Source of the DNA: Caryophanales bacterium UBA743
Lineage (GTDB): Bacteria > Bacillota_I > Bacilli_A > RFN20 > CAG-826
Length of the DNA: 64,000 nt
Assembly: GCA_002297365.1 (NCBI GenBank)
Contig: DBKT01000010.1
Span: 55,600 to 119,599, forward strand
Direction: 5' to 3'
The translations under genes were made by a program, and so were the position numbers. The notes below the pieces were generated by a model. It was not told where the DNA came from. It worked only from the letters and a program-made list of their open reading frames with translations, and did not search any database. Positions 25,848 through 34,925 of this stretch are shown here, piece by piece (within the stretch, counting starts at the first letter, position 1; each line of letters starts with the position of its first letter).

Positions 25848-26835
25848 AAAGTCACCTTTTCCGAAATTTGATTTTATTTTAGTGTTTTTTTCAATAAAAG
25901 TAATCATTCCTTTCTTAATCGGTTTTTTCTTTTTGTGTTTATTCAGTCAATATGAATATTATTTTAATGAAAGATGGAACAATTTATTTCCTATTAATTT
26001 TTAGTCATTCCATCATATTTTTATGTTACCGCTATTTTGTTAATTTTATATCAACATAAAAATATTTTGCTGTTTTATCAAAAACAAAAATTTCCTGATA
26101 TTAATCCATTGCTCATTTTTCCTTACTTTAGCTTATTGAAAAACTGAGGCAACTTTGATTCCGTTTAAAATCATTGTTTGTTCCCTCGTTTCATTTTTTA
26201 CCTTCTCATCGAAAGTAAATAATCGCGTTTCGTGACCGACAAAAGACGGACGTTCCCGAAACCCACTTCAGGTTATATTCTCTTGTCTCCATACGAAAAG
26301 AAGACGCTAAATATTCTTCTCTTAGCCTCTAAACGGAGAGCAAAGGCATCTTTCGCTATATTCAGGCTTTTCCTCGTCATATAAAGTAATGAAAATCTCC
26401 CGTTTTTCCTTACGTACTTTTCAATTCCCTTTCACTTATTCAAAAATGAATCAATTTCATGAAATATCCTAGCGAAATCCTTTTTTATTAACACCCAAGG
26501 GAACGACAACAAGTCTTGTCTTGATAAAGAGCGAGGACAAATGCCTTAATCGCCTTCCCGATCTAGCAGACGCGCGTCCCTCAAAATCCTTTTGAACTTC
26601 TTGAAGATTAACAAATGTTTCCCAGGCGTTACCGAAAAATCCTTGATTCCATATCGGTTGTCCCTAGAAAGTTTCCTTAAATTTAGAGAAAACAGCTATG
26701 AAATCCAAACGTAGAGCGAATCTAAAAACGGTGACGTCTCCTTCAAGGAAAGTTTTTTGTTTTATCTTTTTCTTGAGGCTTTAAAACTATCGTTTTTCGC
26801 TTGAACGTCTTCCTTATAAAGCGGAACTTACCTAG
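25848..26835. other. Gene-free region of about 1 kb
   Basis: Both strands lack a frame longer than about 60 codons or any frame with a ribosome site. The first 280 bp are very AT-rich; the rest is of average composition, which is unusual for plain intergenic DNA here. I recognise no tRNA, tmRNA, 6S RNA, RNase P RNA or mobile element end. It may hold a decayed gene or an unrecognised RNA. Confidence 0.55.
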
Positions 26836-26866
26836 TAAAAAGAAAAGAGGCTCATTTCTGAGCCTC
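26836..26866 (-). terminator. Rho-independent terminator of adhE
   Basis: GAGGCTCA and TGAGCCTC form a perfect 8-bp stem with a TTTC loop. The minus strand continues with CTTTTCTTTTT. Confidence 0.88.
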
Positions 26867-26883
26867 GAATCCGTCTCTAAGAA

Positions 26884-29508
26884 TTAGTTTCCTTTATAGG
26901 CATCCTTTAAGATTTGAACCATATCTGGGATGAGAGGAACGCGTGGGTTAGCTGGGGTGCATTGATCTTCATAAGCAAGATATGCGACCTCTTCCAGTTT
27001 GCTCATATAGTTTTTCTCATCAGGGACGACAGAAGCGAAGTTTGGATCGATTCCGACTTCTCTTTCAAGAGCGAGGATGGCTTGCGCAAGCTTTTCTCCC
27101 GCTTCGGTTTTATCCTTGCATTCAATGCCTAGATAACGAAGGATGTTCTGATACTTTTCATCGCAGCAATATTCTTCGTACTTCGGCCAAACAGAGAGCT
27201 TGGTTGGAGCAGTTCCGTTATAGCGGACAACATGCGGAAGAAGGATGGCGCAGGTTCTGCCATGGACCGTATGGAATTCTCCGCCCACCTTATGAGCCAA
27301 AGAGTGAACCAAACCTAAGAAGCTATTGGCAAAGGCCATGCCCGCAATGGTAGCGGCATTGTGCATCTTTTCTCTTGCCACAAGATCATGTTTGCCATCT
27401 TTGACGGCTCTTGGGAGGTATTTGAAGACAAGCTGAATGGCTTCTAAGCAAAGGCCATCGGTAAAATCACTGGCCATTACGGAGGTATAAGCCTCAATCG
27501 CGTGCGTTAAGACATCAAGACCGGTTTCTGCGGTGCTCTTTGCAGGAAGGTTTGTCGTGAATTCAGGATCGACGATAGCGATGGATGGGGTCAAAGAATA
27601 ATCTGTTAATGGATATTTCTTTTGATTTGCCTTGTCGGAAATAACGGCAAACGGAGAAACTTCGGATCCGGTTCCAGAGGTGGTTGGGATGGCGATCAAT
27701 TTGCTCTTTCTTCCGAGTTCAGGATATTTGAAAGCGCGTTTGCGGATATCCATGAATTTTTGTTTCAAATCATCGAAGTTGACTTCTGGATGCTCATAGA
27801 AGATCCACATGCCTTTTGCGGCATCCATTGGAGAGCCTCCGCCTAAAGCGATGATGGTATCCGGTTGGAATTCTCTCATCAAATCGACGCCGCGTTTGAT
27901 TGTTGTGATATCTGGATCTGGCTCAACATCGGCGAAGAGCTGATACGTGACAGGGTTCCTTCTTTGATTCAATTCATCGATGATTTTGTTAAGGAATCCG
28001 AGCTGGACCATAGAATGATCGGTGACGATGAAGACTTTTTGAATATCTTTGCAAGAACGTAAGTATTGAATGGAGTTACGCTCGAAGTAAATCTTTTGTG
28101 GGACTTTGAACCATTGCATGGTGTTTCTCCTTTTTCCGACTTTCTTAATGTTAAGCAAATTGATTGCGCTCACGTTTCCTGCTACGGAGTTATGGCCATA
28201 GCTACCGCATCCTAACGTAAGGGATGGAGTAAAGGAGTTATAAACGTTGCCAATGCCGCCAAAGGTGCTTGGAGAGTTCCAAATGATACGGATGGCTTTG
28301 ACTTTATCACCAAACTGATCAGCCATTTCCTGAGTTTTGCAATGAATTGCAGCAGAATGTCCTAAACCACCGAATTCGAGCATCTTTTCGCAAAGATCGA
28401 ATCCTTCTTGATAGTCTTTGACCTTATAGACAGCAAGCACAGGAGAGAGTTTTTCTCTCGACATCGGCTCTTTAACCCCGACTTCTTTGCATTCGACAGC
28501 GATAATCGAAATGTCGGCTGGAATCTTGAAGCCAGCTTTTTCAGCAATCCATTGTGGGCTCATGCCGGCAACAGCCGCATTCAATCTCGCTTCTGCGACA
28601 TTGGCATCTTTGGCGGTGACCCCGAACATGAACTTCTCAAGCTTTTCTTTTTCTTCTTTCGAAGCGAAATAAACATGGAAACGTTGCAATTTTTTCTTGA
28701 TGTCATCGTAAATGTCATGATCCACGAAGATAGCGGATTCAGAAGCGCAAATCATTCCGTTATCAAAGGATTTGGAAAGAACGACGTCATTGACGGTTTC
28801 GTCTTGATCGCAATCTTTGCAAATATAGCAAGGGACGTTACCTGCGCCAACGCCGAGAGCTGGCTTTCCGCAGCTATAAGCGGCTTTGACCATGGCGTTT
28901 CCGCCGGTGGCTAAGATGGTTGCGATGCCAGGATGTTGCATTAATGCGGTTGTGGCATCCATCGAAGGATGCTCAATCCATTGAATGCAATTTTCAGGAG
29001 CTCCAGCAGCAACAGCGGCATCACGCATGACAATGGCCGCTGCCTTGGAAGACTCTTGCGCATTTGGATGGAAAGCAAAGATGATCGGATTTCGGGTCTT
29101 GATGCTGATTAAAGATTTGAAGATAACGGTGGAAGTTGGGTTGGTAACTGGGGTGATGCCAGCGATAACGCCAACTGGCTCCGCAATTTCGGTAATGCCT
29201 GTAACTGGGTCAGAATCGATGATTCCGACAGTCTTTGCATGACGCATATGATTCACGACATATTCGCAGGCGAACAAATTCTTTGTCGCTTTGTCTTCAA
29301 AACAGCCACGATGGGTTTCTTCAATGGCCTTTCTTGCTAAGATTCCGTGATTATCAAGGCCAGCTACGGACATCTTTGCGACGATGTAGTCGATTTTTTC
29401 TTGATCGTAAGAGGCGAAATCATCAAGGGCTTTTAAGCCTTTTTTGACAAGGGCGTCAACTTCCGCCTCTGCCATTTCTTTCGGTGTAAGTTCTTTCTTT
29501 TCTGCCAT
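26884..29508 (-). CDS. adhE: Bifunctional aldehyde-alcohol dehydrogenase
   Basis: I choose the ATG at 29508 (MAEKKELTPKEM), with AGGA upstream; about 874 residues, full family length. The N-terminal half is a CoA-acylating aldehyde dehydrogenase with the catalytic Cys in NGMICASES and nucleotide segments around TGGNAMVKAAYSCGKPA. The C-terminal half is an iron-dependent alcohol dehydrogenase with GGGSPMDAAKG and the metal-binding His residues in THAIEAY, HSLAHKVGG and TVHGR. It reduces acetyl-CoA to ethanol with two NADH, regenerating NAD in fermentation. A perfect catabolite-response element lies upstream, so CcpA control is likely. Confidence 0.97.
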   Translation of the reverse strand: MAEKKELTPKEMAEAEVDALVKKGLKALDDFASYDQEKIDYIVAKMSVAGLDNHGILARKAIEETHRGCFEDKATKNLFACEYVVNHMRHAKTVGIIDSDPVTGITEIAEPVGVIAGITPVTNPTSTVIFKSLISIKTRNPIIFAFHPNAQESSKAAAIVMRDAAVAAGAPENCIQWIEHPSMDATTALMQHPGIATILATGGNAMVKAAYSCGKPALGVGAGNVPCYICKDCDQDETVNDVVLSKSFDNGMICASESAIFVDHDIYDDIKKKLQRFHVYFASKEEKEKLEKFMFGVTAKDANVAEARLNAAVAGMSPQWIAEKAGFKIPADISIIAVECKEVGVKEPMSREKLSPVLAVYKVKDYQEGFDLCEKMLEFGGLGHSAAIHCKTQEMADQFGDKVKAIRIIWNSPSTFGGIGNVYNSFTPSLTLGCGSYGHNSVAGNVSAINLLNIKKVGKRRNTMQWFKVPQKIYFERNSIQYLRSCKDIQKVFIVTDHSMVQLGFLNKIIDELNQRRNPVTYQLFADVEPDPDITTIKRGVDLMREFQPDTIIALGGGSPMDAAKGMWIFYEHPEVNFDDLKQKFMDIRKRAFKYPELGRKSKLIAIPTTSGTGSEVSPFAVISDKANQKKYPLTDYSLTPSIAIVDPEFTTNLPAKSTAETGLDVLTHAIEAYTSVMASDFTDGLCLEAIQLVFKYLPRAVKDGKHDLVAREKMHNAATIAGMAFANSFLGLVHSLAHKVGGEFHTVHGRTCAILLPHVVRYNGTAPTKLSVWPKYEEYCCDEKYQNILRYLGIECKDKTEAGEKLAQAILALEREVGIDPNFASVVPDEKNYMSKLEEVAYLAYEDQCTPANPRVPLIPDMVQILKDAYKGN

Positions 29509-29563
29509 AAGGGGTATCCTTTCTATTTTGGAATAATCCAATCGGTATTTTCTTACCGACAGC

Positions 29564-29608
29564 ATTATACGGATTATATTAGGTAAAAAATTATTGATAA
29601 CGCTTACA
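29564..29608 (-). promoter_or_regulatory. adhE promoter region with CcpA catabolite-response element
   Basis: On the minus strand TGTAAGCGTTATCA (29595-29608) matches the CRE consensus TGWAARCGYTWNCW at all 14 positions. It overlaps a possible -35 (TTATCA) 16 bp before a TATAAT box at 29573-29578; a second TATAAT is at 29564-29569. TCGGTA/TACCGA at 29542-29559 would form a small hairpin in the leader. Confidence 0.7.
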
Positions 29609-29652
29609 TGATAAAAAAAGAACGGAATACCGAATGAAACAGGAAACACAAA

Positions 29653-29868
29653 TCAGTGCCTTATGTTATGTTTCATGATGTATTGTAAATATTCTTCGGT
29701 TTTCTTATAGCAATTCTCGAAATCTTCGCCCACTCTCTTAGAGTGTTTCAGATTCGTGACATCAATATGCTTTTTAAGGAAATTAGAAAGGTATTTTGTG
29801 TTTTTGATTGCACCTTTTAACTTTAAGTTGCACCGGTGGCCTTGAAGTAGGCATTCCATATAAAACAC
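29653..29868 (-). CDS. Doubtful short ORF, possible remnant of a helical (HEPN-like) protein
   Basis: Up to 71 lysine-rich residues with no good ribosome site and a GTG or ATG start. The frame stays open for about 27 further codons upstream without a start. The order of a short helix, an ECLLQG turn and a long C-terminal helix (YKKTEEYLQYI) is faintly like the C-terminal half of HEPN proteins. It may be a decayed fragment or a chance frame. It lies between adhE and ruvX. Confidence 0.25.
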   Translation of the reverse strand: MFYMECLLQGHRCNLKLKGAIKNTKYLSNFLKKHIDVTNLKHSKRVGEDFENCYKKTEEYLQYIMKHNIRH

Positions 29869-29970
29869 TTGGCAAATTGGCCTTGAATTTAAACAAGGAA
29901 GCCAAAAAAAGAAACATGGCTAAAGAGAAGAAAAATTAGATAGGCAGGCGCGTTTACGAACACGAGCTCA

Positions 29971-30026
29971 CCGTTAAAGAGGCCACCCCCTTTAAGATGG
30001 CCTATAGTGCCGTTTAAAAGGCCTCT
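29971..30026. repeat. Three imperfect 19-20 bp tandem units with a GGCCTCT inverted repeat
   Basis: CCGTTAAAGAGGCC (29971-29984), CCCTTTAAGATGGCC (29988-30002) and CCGTTTAAAAGGCC (30010-30023) recur at about 19-20 bp. AGAGGCC (29978-29984) and GGCCTCT (30020-30026) are also inverted copies, so a stem is possible. The segment lies just after the ruvX stop on the minus strand. Confidence 0.45.
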
Positions 30027-30039
30027 AATCAAAAGAGGA

Positions 30040-30474
30040 CTATAACTGCCCTATAGTTTTCAAATATCTTTCAAGGATAACCATGGCCGCGCCAGAATCG
30101 ATCTTTTTCCTTTGTTTCTTGGAATTCAATCCGTTTTGATGGAAGATAGCGGCCGCTTCGACGGTCGTATTTCTTTCGTCTTGAGGATGGATTGGAATAT
30201 TCGGGAATTCTTTTTCCAAAACAAGAATGAAATCCTTTACGATAGGCGTCATTTCACACTCATCCCCGCTTGGGAAAAGAGGATAGCCGATAACAATATG
30301 ATCCACTTTTTCTTTTTGAAAGGCATCTTTCACAGCTTGCAAGGCGTCTTCATAATGTGTTGCCTTAAAACGAACCTCTGGCAACGGTGAAACAAAAAAA
30401 CCGCTACGAGATATTGCTAGGCCGATAGAGCCTTTTCCTAAATCAATTGCGAGAATGTTCTTTTTCATAAGCAT
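30040..30474 (-). CDS. ruvX: RuvX/YqgF family, pre-16S rRNA nuclease or Holliday-junction-resolvase-like
   Basis: A 144-residue RNase-H-fold protein. LAIDLGKGSIGLAIS carries the first acidic residue, VIGYPLFPSGDE corresponds to the VVGLPxxxxG strand, HPQDERNTTVEA matches the family DERxTT motif and DSGAAMVILERYL matches the D-xxAAxxILxxYL end. The family processes 16S rRNA 5' ends in E. coli. Start is ATG at 30474 or the third-codon ATG at 30468. It follows the alpha-galactosidase by 33 bp on the same strand and may be read through from it. Confidence 0.92.
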   Translation of the reverse strand: MLMKKNILAIDLGKGSIGLAISRSGFFVSPLPEVRFKATHYEDALQAVKDAFQKEKVDHIVIGYPLFPSGDECEMTPIVKDFILVLEKEFPNIPIHPQDERNTTVEAAAIFHQNGLNSKKQRKKIDSGAAMVILERYLKTIGQL

Positions 30475-30507
30475 GATTCCATTCTTTCTTTGCGCTTCTT
30501 AGAAGAA

Positions 30508-32727
30508 TCAGTAATTCGCTTCCGTAAGTAACAAAAGGTGGGTCTTATTCTGCCTCTTAAAGAAATCCATCAAAAAGAAGCCAACCTTCATAAGATATTC
30601 GCCTGAGAAAGTTCCTTTTTCTTCGTCATCTAAACGAGCAAGATAACGTTTCTTAGGATCCAATCCTTTGAGTTTCCAATAATCCAAATGCCAGGTGTAA
30701 TTGCTCTTCTCAAAGAAAATGGCGATGGCCGTCTTCTTATCCTGGGAAACAGAAATCATCGACATTTCATCATGATCCAGAGGATTTGCAAGGTGATAAA
30801 GCACCCCATTCATTACGGTCTCGTTATGATATTGATGATAGATATCGCTGCCTTTTTGGAGAAGCTCCCGATCATTGTCGCTTAATGCCGTTGGATTCAT
30901 CTCGTATCCGTATGTCCCAAAAAGAGCGACATCCACTTTCGTTTTGTAACTTGTTTGCAAGGAAGCGGACACATGTGAAGAGATAGAGGAAAGAGGATAT
31001 CCGAGGGAAGTGAAATACTGGATGTTTGCCCTAGAAGCCCCGTCCGTTTCATCAGACGCCCAAATCTGAGGAACGAAATAAAGAGTTCCCAAATCAAAAC
31101 GAGCTCCACCGGCAGAACATCCTTCAAAAAGGATATCGGGGTATTTCAAACGCAATTTAGTTAGAAGTTTGTAATATCCTAAGGTATTACGATGATATAC
31201 TTCTCCCTGTTTTTCCACGCTTAAGAAAGAAGAAAAGTGCTCCGCCATATTGCGGTTATGGTCCCATTTAATGTATTTCACAGGGTATTCATCAAGGATT
31301 TTAGACATGCTTTGGAAAACATAATCCACCACGTCATCGTTTGAGAAATCAAGCAAGAGCTGGTGTCTTTCCAAGGAGGACCAGTCTTTGTTTTCGTTAT
31401 ATCCTAAAGCATATTCGGGATGCTCACGGAATAAATCCGAATCCGAGCTAACCATTTCTGGCTCGAACCAAATGCCGAATTCCATGCCGATTTCTTCCAG
31501 GTGCTTCGTAAAACGGTGAAGATCAACCTTGGAGGAATTGACCGTCCAATCCCCCAAGGAAGAGGAATCGTTTTCTCTTTTTCCAAACCAACCGTCATCC
31601 AAAACAAATAAATCCACTCCCAATTTCCTTGCCTCATCGGAATAAGCAATCAAAGAATCCGTGCTGAATTGGAAATACGTTCCTTCCCAGGAATTAAAGA
31701 TGAGAGGGCGGATATTTTTTCTCTTATCCGTTTGAATATCTTCCTTTATCAAAGAATGAAAGGTTTGTGACATCTTATCGATTCCGTGAGAAGAGTAAGA
31801 AATGATGGCTTGCGGCGTTTGAAAGGATTCGTTCTTTCCTAAAAGAAAGGCAAAATCTTCATCGTTAAGACCATACACGAGATGAAGAGTGCCATACATC
31901 GTCTTCTCCATTCTCATTTTCCAGTTGCCGGAATACAAAAGGTTGAAGCCGATGCACTCTCCAGATACGTAGTTATTCTCTTCCTTGCTTAAGAAAAAGA
32001 AAGGGTTCTCCTGGTGAGAGCTTTTCCCGCGATTGGAGCTAATTTCTTGCACCCCATCATGCACAAGATTGATTTCCTCTTGCCTTTCTCTTGCCCAGGC
32101 GCCGGAAAAATGATGGAAATAATAATCCGAGCTAGGCAAATCAAGCTGCATCGACATAGCGCGAAGGAGACGGATTTTCTTTTTGCTCTTGTTTTCGATC
32201 TTAAAAGATTTGGCAATGATATCCTTGTCGCGATAAATCGAAATGTATTCATAAAGGTAAACGTTTGCGGTGATATCCTTCAAAAGGATTTCCAATGTGT
32301 CGACGTTTTCTTTGTTATAGAGGGTTTCTTTTCTTTCCAAAGGAGCATCCAAAGAAGGCAAGGCGTCTAAAGGTTTAATGCCATGATAGATTTTATGTTT
32401 CACATATTCGAAATCGGTGAGATAAGAGCCGTTTTCATGTTGAATGATAATCGGTGCGTCCCGTTTATCGGCTTGAGCGTGAGATGATATCTCTTGTAGG
32501 GTCTCTGGATAAAAATAAGCCGGAGAGGGGGTCATGATAGACATTTTTTTATCTAAATAAGCGTTATCTTGGTAAACGATGCGGCTTTTAAGAATATCGG
32601 TTAGATCATTCAGCTTTTCCCCGAAATACAAAGTTTCCAATCTTCCGAATCCGTTCAAATGAATAACATAAGAAACATCGCGGTTAAAAAGGTGAAATAT
32701 GTTGTCTTCGGAATCAAAATGGATCAT
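30508..32727 (-). CDS. Alpha-galactosidase (GH36)
   Basis: I choose the ATG at 32727, preceded by AAGGAG; about 739 residues, the normal length. GH36 signatures in order: FNSWEGTYFQ, LDDGWFGKR, DWTVNSSK, FGIWFEPEMVS, the nucleophile region KWDHNRNMAE, GCSAGGARFD and the acid/base region ASDETDGASR. It removes terminal alpha-galactosyl residues from raffinose-type sugars or galactomannans. There is no signal peptide, so substrates must be imported. No sugar permease is next to it. It is divergent from the metalloprotease lipoprotein. Confidence 0.96.
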   Translation of the reverse strand: MIHFDSEDNIFHLFNRDVSYVIHLNGFGRLETLYFGEKLNDLTDILKSRIVYQDNAYLDKKMSIMTPSPAYFYPETLQEISSHAQADKRDAPIIIQHENGSYLTDFEYVKHKIYHGIKPLDALPSLDAPLERKETLYNKENVDTLEILLKDITANVYLYEYISIYRDKDIIAKSFKIENKSKKKIRLLRAMSMQLDLPSSDYYFHHFSGAWARERQEEINLVHDGVQEISSNRGKSSHQENPFFFLSKEENNYVSGECIGFNLLYSGNWKMRMEKTMYGTLHLVYGLNDEDFAFLLGKNESFQTPQAIISYSSHGIDKMSQTFHSLIKEDIQTDKRKNIRPLIFNSWEGTYFQFSTDSLIAYSDEARKLGVDLFVLDDGWFGKRENDSSSLGDWTVNSSKVDLHRFTKHLEEIGMEFGIWFEPEMVSSDSDLFREHPEYALGYNENKDWSSLERHQLLLDFSNDDVVDYVFQSMSKILDEYPVKYIKWDHNRNMAEHFSSFLSVEKQGEVYHRNTLGYYKLLTKLRLKYPDILFEGCSAGGARFDLGTLYFVPQIWASDETDGASRANIQYFTSLGYPLSSISSHVSASLQTSYKTKVDVALFGTYGYEMNPTALSDNDRELLQKGSDIYHQYHNETVMNGVLYHLANPLDHDEMSMISVSQDKKTAIAIFFEKSNYTWHLDYWKLKGLDPKKRYLARLDDEEKGTFSGEYLMKVGFFLMDFFKRQNKTHLLLLTEANY

Positions 32728-32790
32728 AAGTTGCTCCTTTTCTAAAATCATAGCAAAAACTCTTTTTTTAATCACGGAAAAGAAAGGAAT

Positions 32791-32818
32791 AAGTTCTTCT
32801 TTCTAAAAGAAGAAACTT
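32791..32818. promoter_or_regulatory. Inverted repeat in divergent region of alpha-galactosidase and metalloprotease
   Basis: AAGTTCTTCTTT and AAAGAAGAAACTT are inverted copies with one bulge, 64 bp upstream of the alpha-galactosidase start. It could be an operator or a leader hairpin. Confidence 0.35.
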
Positions 32819-32979
32819 TCCATTCTCAGAATTTACATCGATTTTTTAAATTTCCGTTTCTATAGTTTATTTCAACATTTTTTGTTACCTTTTGTTTAGG
32901 TTAGTTTTAAATATTTATGCACGTCTCGTGTATTTTGGGCATATTTCCGTTAGAATGGTTACCTATTTGGAGGACTTTT

Positions 32980-34656
32980 ATGAAGAAAAACATCGTTGTC
33001 TTAGCTCTTTCTTCTCTTTGCTTGCTTTTTATTTCGTCTTGTAAAAAAGAGGGTCTGCCATCTTTTTCAGCTTCAAATGACGCTTTTTCTTCAAATTATT
33101 CCTCAAGTTTAAATTCGGAAGAAGAAAAGCCTTCTTCCGAAACAAAATCATCCACGATTCAGGAAGACAACGAATGGGATACAAACTATTCCGATAAGAA
33201 TTATGTCGCAAAATATAAGGCCAATCCCAATTTCACTTTGGCCGATATCGATTACAATACGCCATCTATTGGGACCCAGCCTATCCTCGTAATTCCGGTG
33301 ACTTTCACAAATAAAACATTTACCGAGGCGGAACTAGAAGACATCAAAACGCTAACTGGCGGAACAAGAGAAGACACAAAATACTGGGAATCTTTGAAAT
33401 CTTATTACGAAAAATCTTCCTATGGGAAGCTTCATCTGGAATTCACTTATTCCGATCCGGTATCCATGGGCATGGATTCGAGAACCTTCAAAAACAAATA
33501 CGCAAAAACGGAAAATGATGTGAATAGCGGAAAGGCTGCAGCCATTGCCTTAAAGGAAGGCGTCAAAGCCTATAAGAAAAAGAATGGGGATTCCTCTACC
33601 AAGAAATTCGATACCGATGGTGATGGCTATATTGATTCGGTTATCATGATTTACGCCGAAAACGAAACGCCCTCTTTCGATAAAAACGGTGATGTTTTCT
33701 GGGCTTATCGTTATTGGGATATATACGATGAAAGCAATCGGCTATTAGGCTACGCTCCGGAAGGAAACGCTTCTTCCCCTATTGGCAATTCTTATTTTTG
33801 GGCATCCTTAAGCTTCTTTTATGAAGGGACGGGAACGAGAAATTCCCATACCGGGGTGGATTCTCACACTCTGGTTCATGAATTCGGCCATATGCTCGGT
33901 GCGGACGACTATTATAATTCTGATACGGACGCCACTTCGGAGGCGACGGGTGGCAAAATCATGATGGCTTATAATATCTCTGACCATGATGCTTTCAATA
34001 AGCTTCAATATAACTGGGTGGAGCCTGCTTATGCCTTTGGCTCATGCGAGATAAGCATTCGCCCATTTGAATCTAGCGGGGATTGCATTCTCTTAGCTGA
34101 TAAGAATGGCTGGAATGGCACGGCATTCGATGAATATGTGCTGATTGAATACTACACCCCTACCGGTTTGAATGAATTAGATGCCAAAACACCATATGGG
34201 TCAAACCAAATTCAAGGTGAAAGCGAAGCGGGCGTCCGTATCTGGCACGTCGACAATCGCTTGGCTAAGGTAAGCGTCGAAACAAATGAAGCTTCCCAAT
34301 ACTATAGCGACGAAGAAATCAAAAGCGGATCCTTTGATGAGGATTACTATCCCCTTGTCGCTTCTGGAAACGGGGAAGAAAAGGATTTGGAGGTTTCTCA
34401 AGGCAAGGGATTCGATTCTTTAACTCTCATTTCTTCGAAAGGGAGCAAATTTACAACCGAAAGTCTTTCAAGCAACAGAGATTTATTTCATGAGGGAGAG
34501 ACGTTTTCTTTGCTTGATTCCGCTTCATCTAGCAAATTTGCTAAATATTTCGCCAACTCCTATCATTTAAATAACGGAAATGAATTCCCCTACAAAATCG
34601 AAGTTTCCTCTCTTTCCACGGAAGGGGCATCCATTCGCATCACGGAGCATAGATAA
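32980..34656 (+). CDS. Lipoprotein zinc metalloprotease, M6 (immune-inhibitor-A-like)
   Basis: I choose the ATG at 32980 with TTGGAGGAC upstream; 558 residues. The signal peptide ends in the lipobox ISSC (about residues 17-20) and is followed by a Ser/Glu linker to about residue 55. The catalytic zinc motif HEFGHMLGADDYY near residue 303 is the extended HExxHxxGxxD form found in M6 peptidases, and FDTDGDGYID is a calcium-binding-like loop earlier in the chain. The C-terminus resembles the all-beta region of this family. It should sit on the outer membrane face and degrade extracellular proteins. The GNAT gene starts 1 bp after its stop. Confidence 0.92.
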   Translation: MKKNIVVLALSSLCLLFISSCKKEGLPSFSASNDAFSSNYSSSLNSEEEKPSSETKSSTIQEDNEWDTNYSDKNYVAKYKANPNFTLADIDYNTPSIGTQPILVIPVTFTNKTFTEAELEDIKTLTGGTREDTKYWESLKSYYEKSSYGKLHLEFTYSDPVSMGMDSRTFKNKYAKTENDVNSGKAAAIALKEGVKAYKKKNGDSSTKKFDTDGDGYIDSVIMIYAENETPSFDKNGDVFWAYRYWDIYDESNRLLGYAPEGNASSPIGNSYFWASLSFFYEGTGTRNSHTGVDSHTLVHEFGHMLGADDYYNSDTDATSEATGGKIMMAYNISDHDAFNKLQYNWVEPAYAFGSCEISIRPFESSGDCILLADKNGWNGTAFDEYVLIEYYTPTGLNELDAKTPYGSNQIQGESEAGVRIWHVDNRLAKVSVETNEASQYYSDEEIKSGSFDEDYYPLVASGNGEEKDLEVSQGKGFDSLTLISSKGSKFTTESLSSNRDLFHEGETFSLLDSASSSKFAKYFANSYHLNNGNEFPYKIEVSSLSTEGASIRITEHR

Positions 34657-34657
34657 C

Positions 34658-34915
34658 ATGAAAGAGCAATTAAACGAAAACCAATATCTCCTAATGGGAG
34701 AAAACAACGAGATTCTAGCGGAAATCGATTTTCCGATGGTGAAGGATGGCGTATTGGAAATCACCCATACGATCGTATCTCCTTCCCTTCAAGGACAAGG
34801 AATTGCGAGAAAACTGGTGGAAAAGGTATTAGAAATCGCCAAAGAAAAAGGATACCGGGTTACGGCATCCTGTTCCTATGCCAAACATTATCTGGAGAAA
34901 CAAGGGTTGTTATAA
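34658..34915 (+). CDS. Small GNAT-fold acetyltransferase (YjdJ/NATD1-like)
   Basis: An 85-residue protein beginning MKEQLNENQYLL. It has the short GNAT fold: EITHTIVSPSLQGQGIARKLVEKVLE holds the acetyl-CoA motif QGQGIA (residues about 46-51). The C-terminal CSYAKHYLEKQ is typical of the small YjdJ/NATD1 group. GGAG lies upstream inside the metalloprotease 3' end. It is probably translated with the protease, although no functional tie is evident. Confidence 0.9.
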   Translation: MKEQLNENQYLLMGENNEILAEIDFPMVKDGVLEITHTIVSPSLQGQGIARKLVEKVLEIAKEKGYRVTASCSYAKHYLEKQGLL

Positions 34916-34925
34916 ACCTTTGTTT

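Noticed and set aside
28408..28914. 168-codon frame antisense to adhE
   Set aside because: Lies wholly within the conserved aldehyde dehydrogenase coding region, with no start signals.
32919..32948. Third LytTR repeat pair before the metalloprotease gene
   Set aside because: GCACGTCTCG and GCATATTTCC are 20 bp apart, but the first matches the consensus at only about half its positions.
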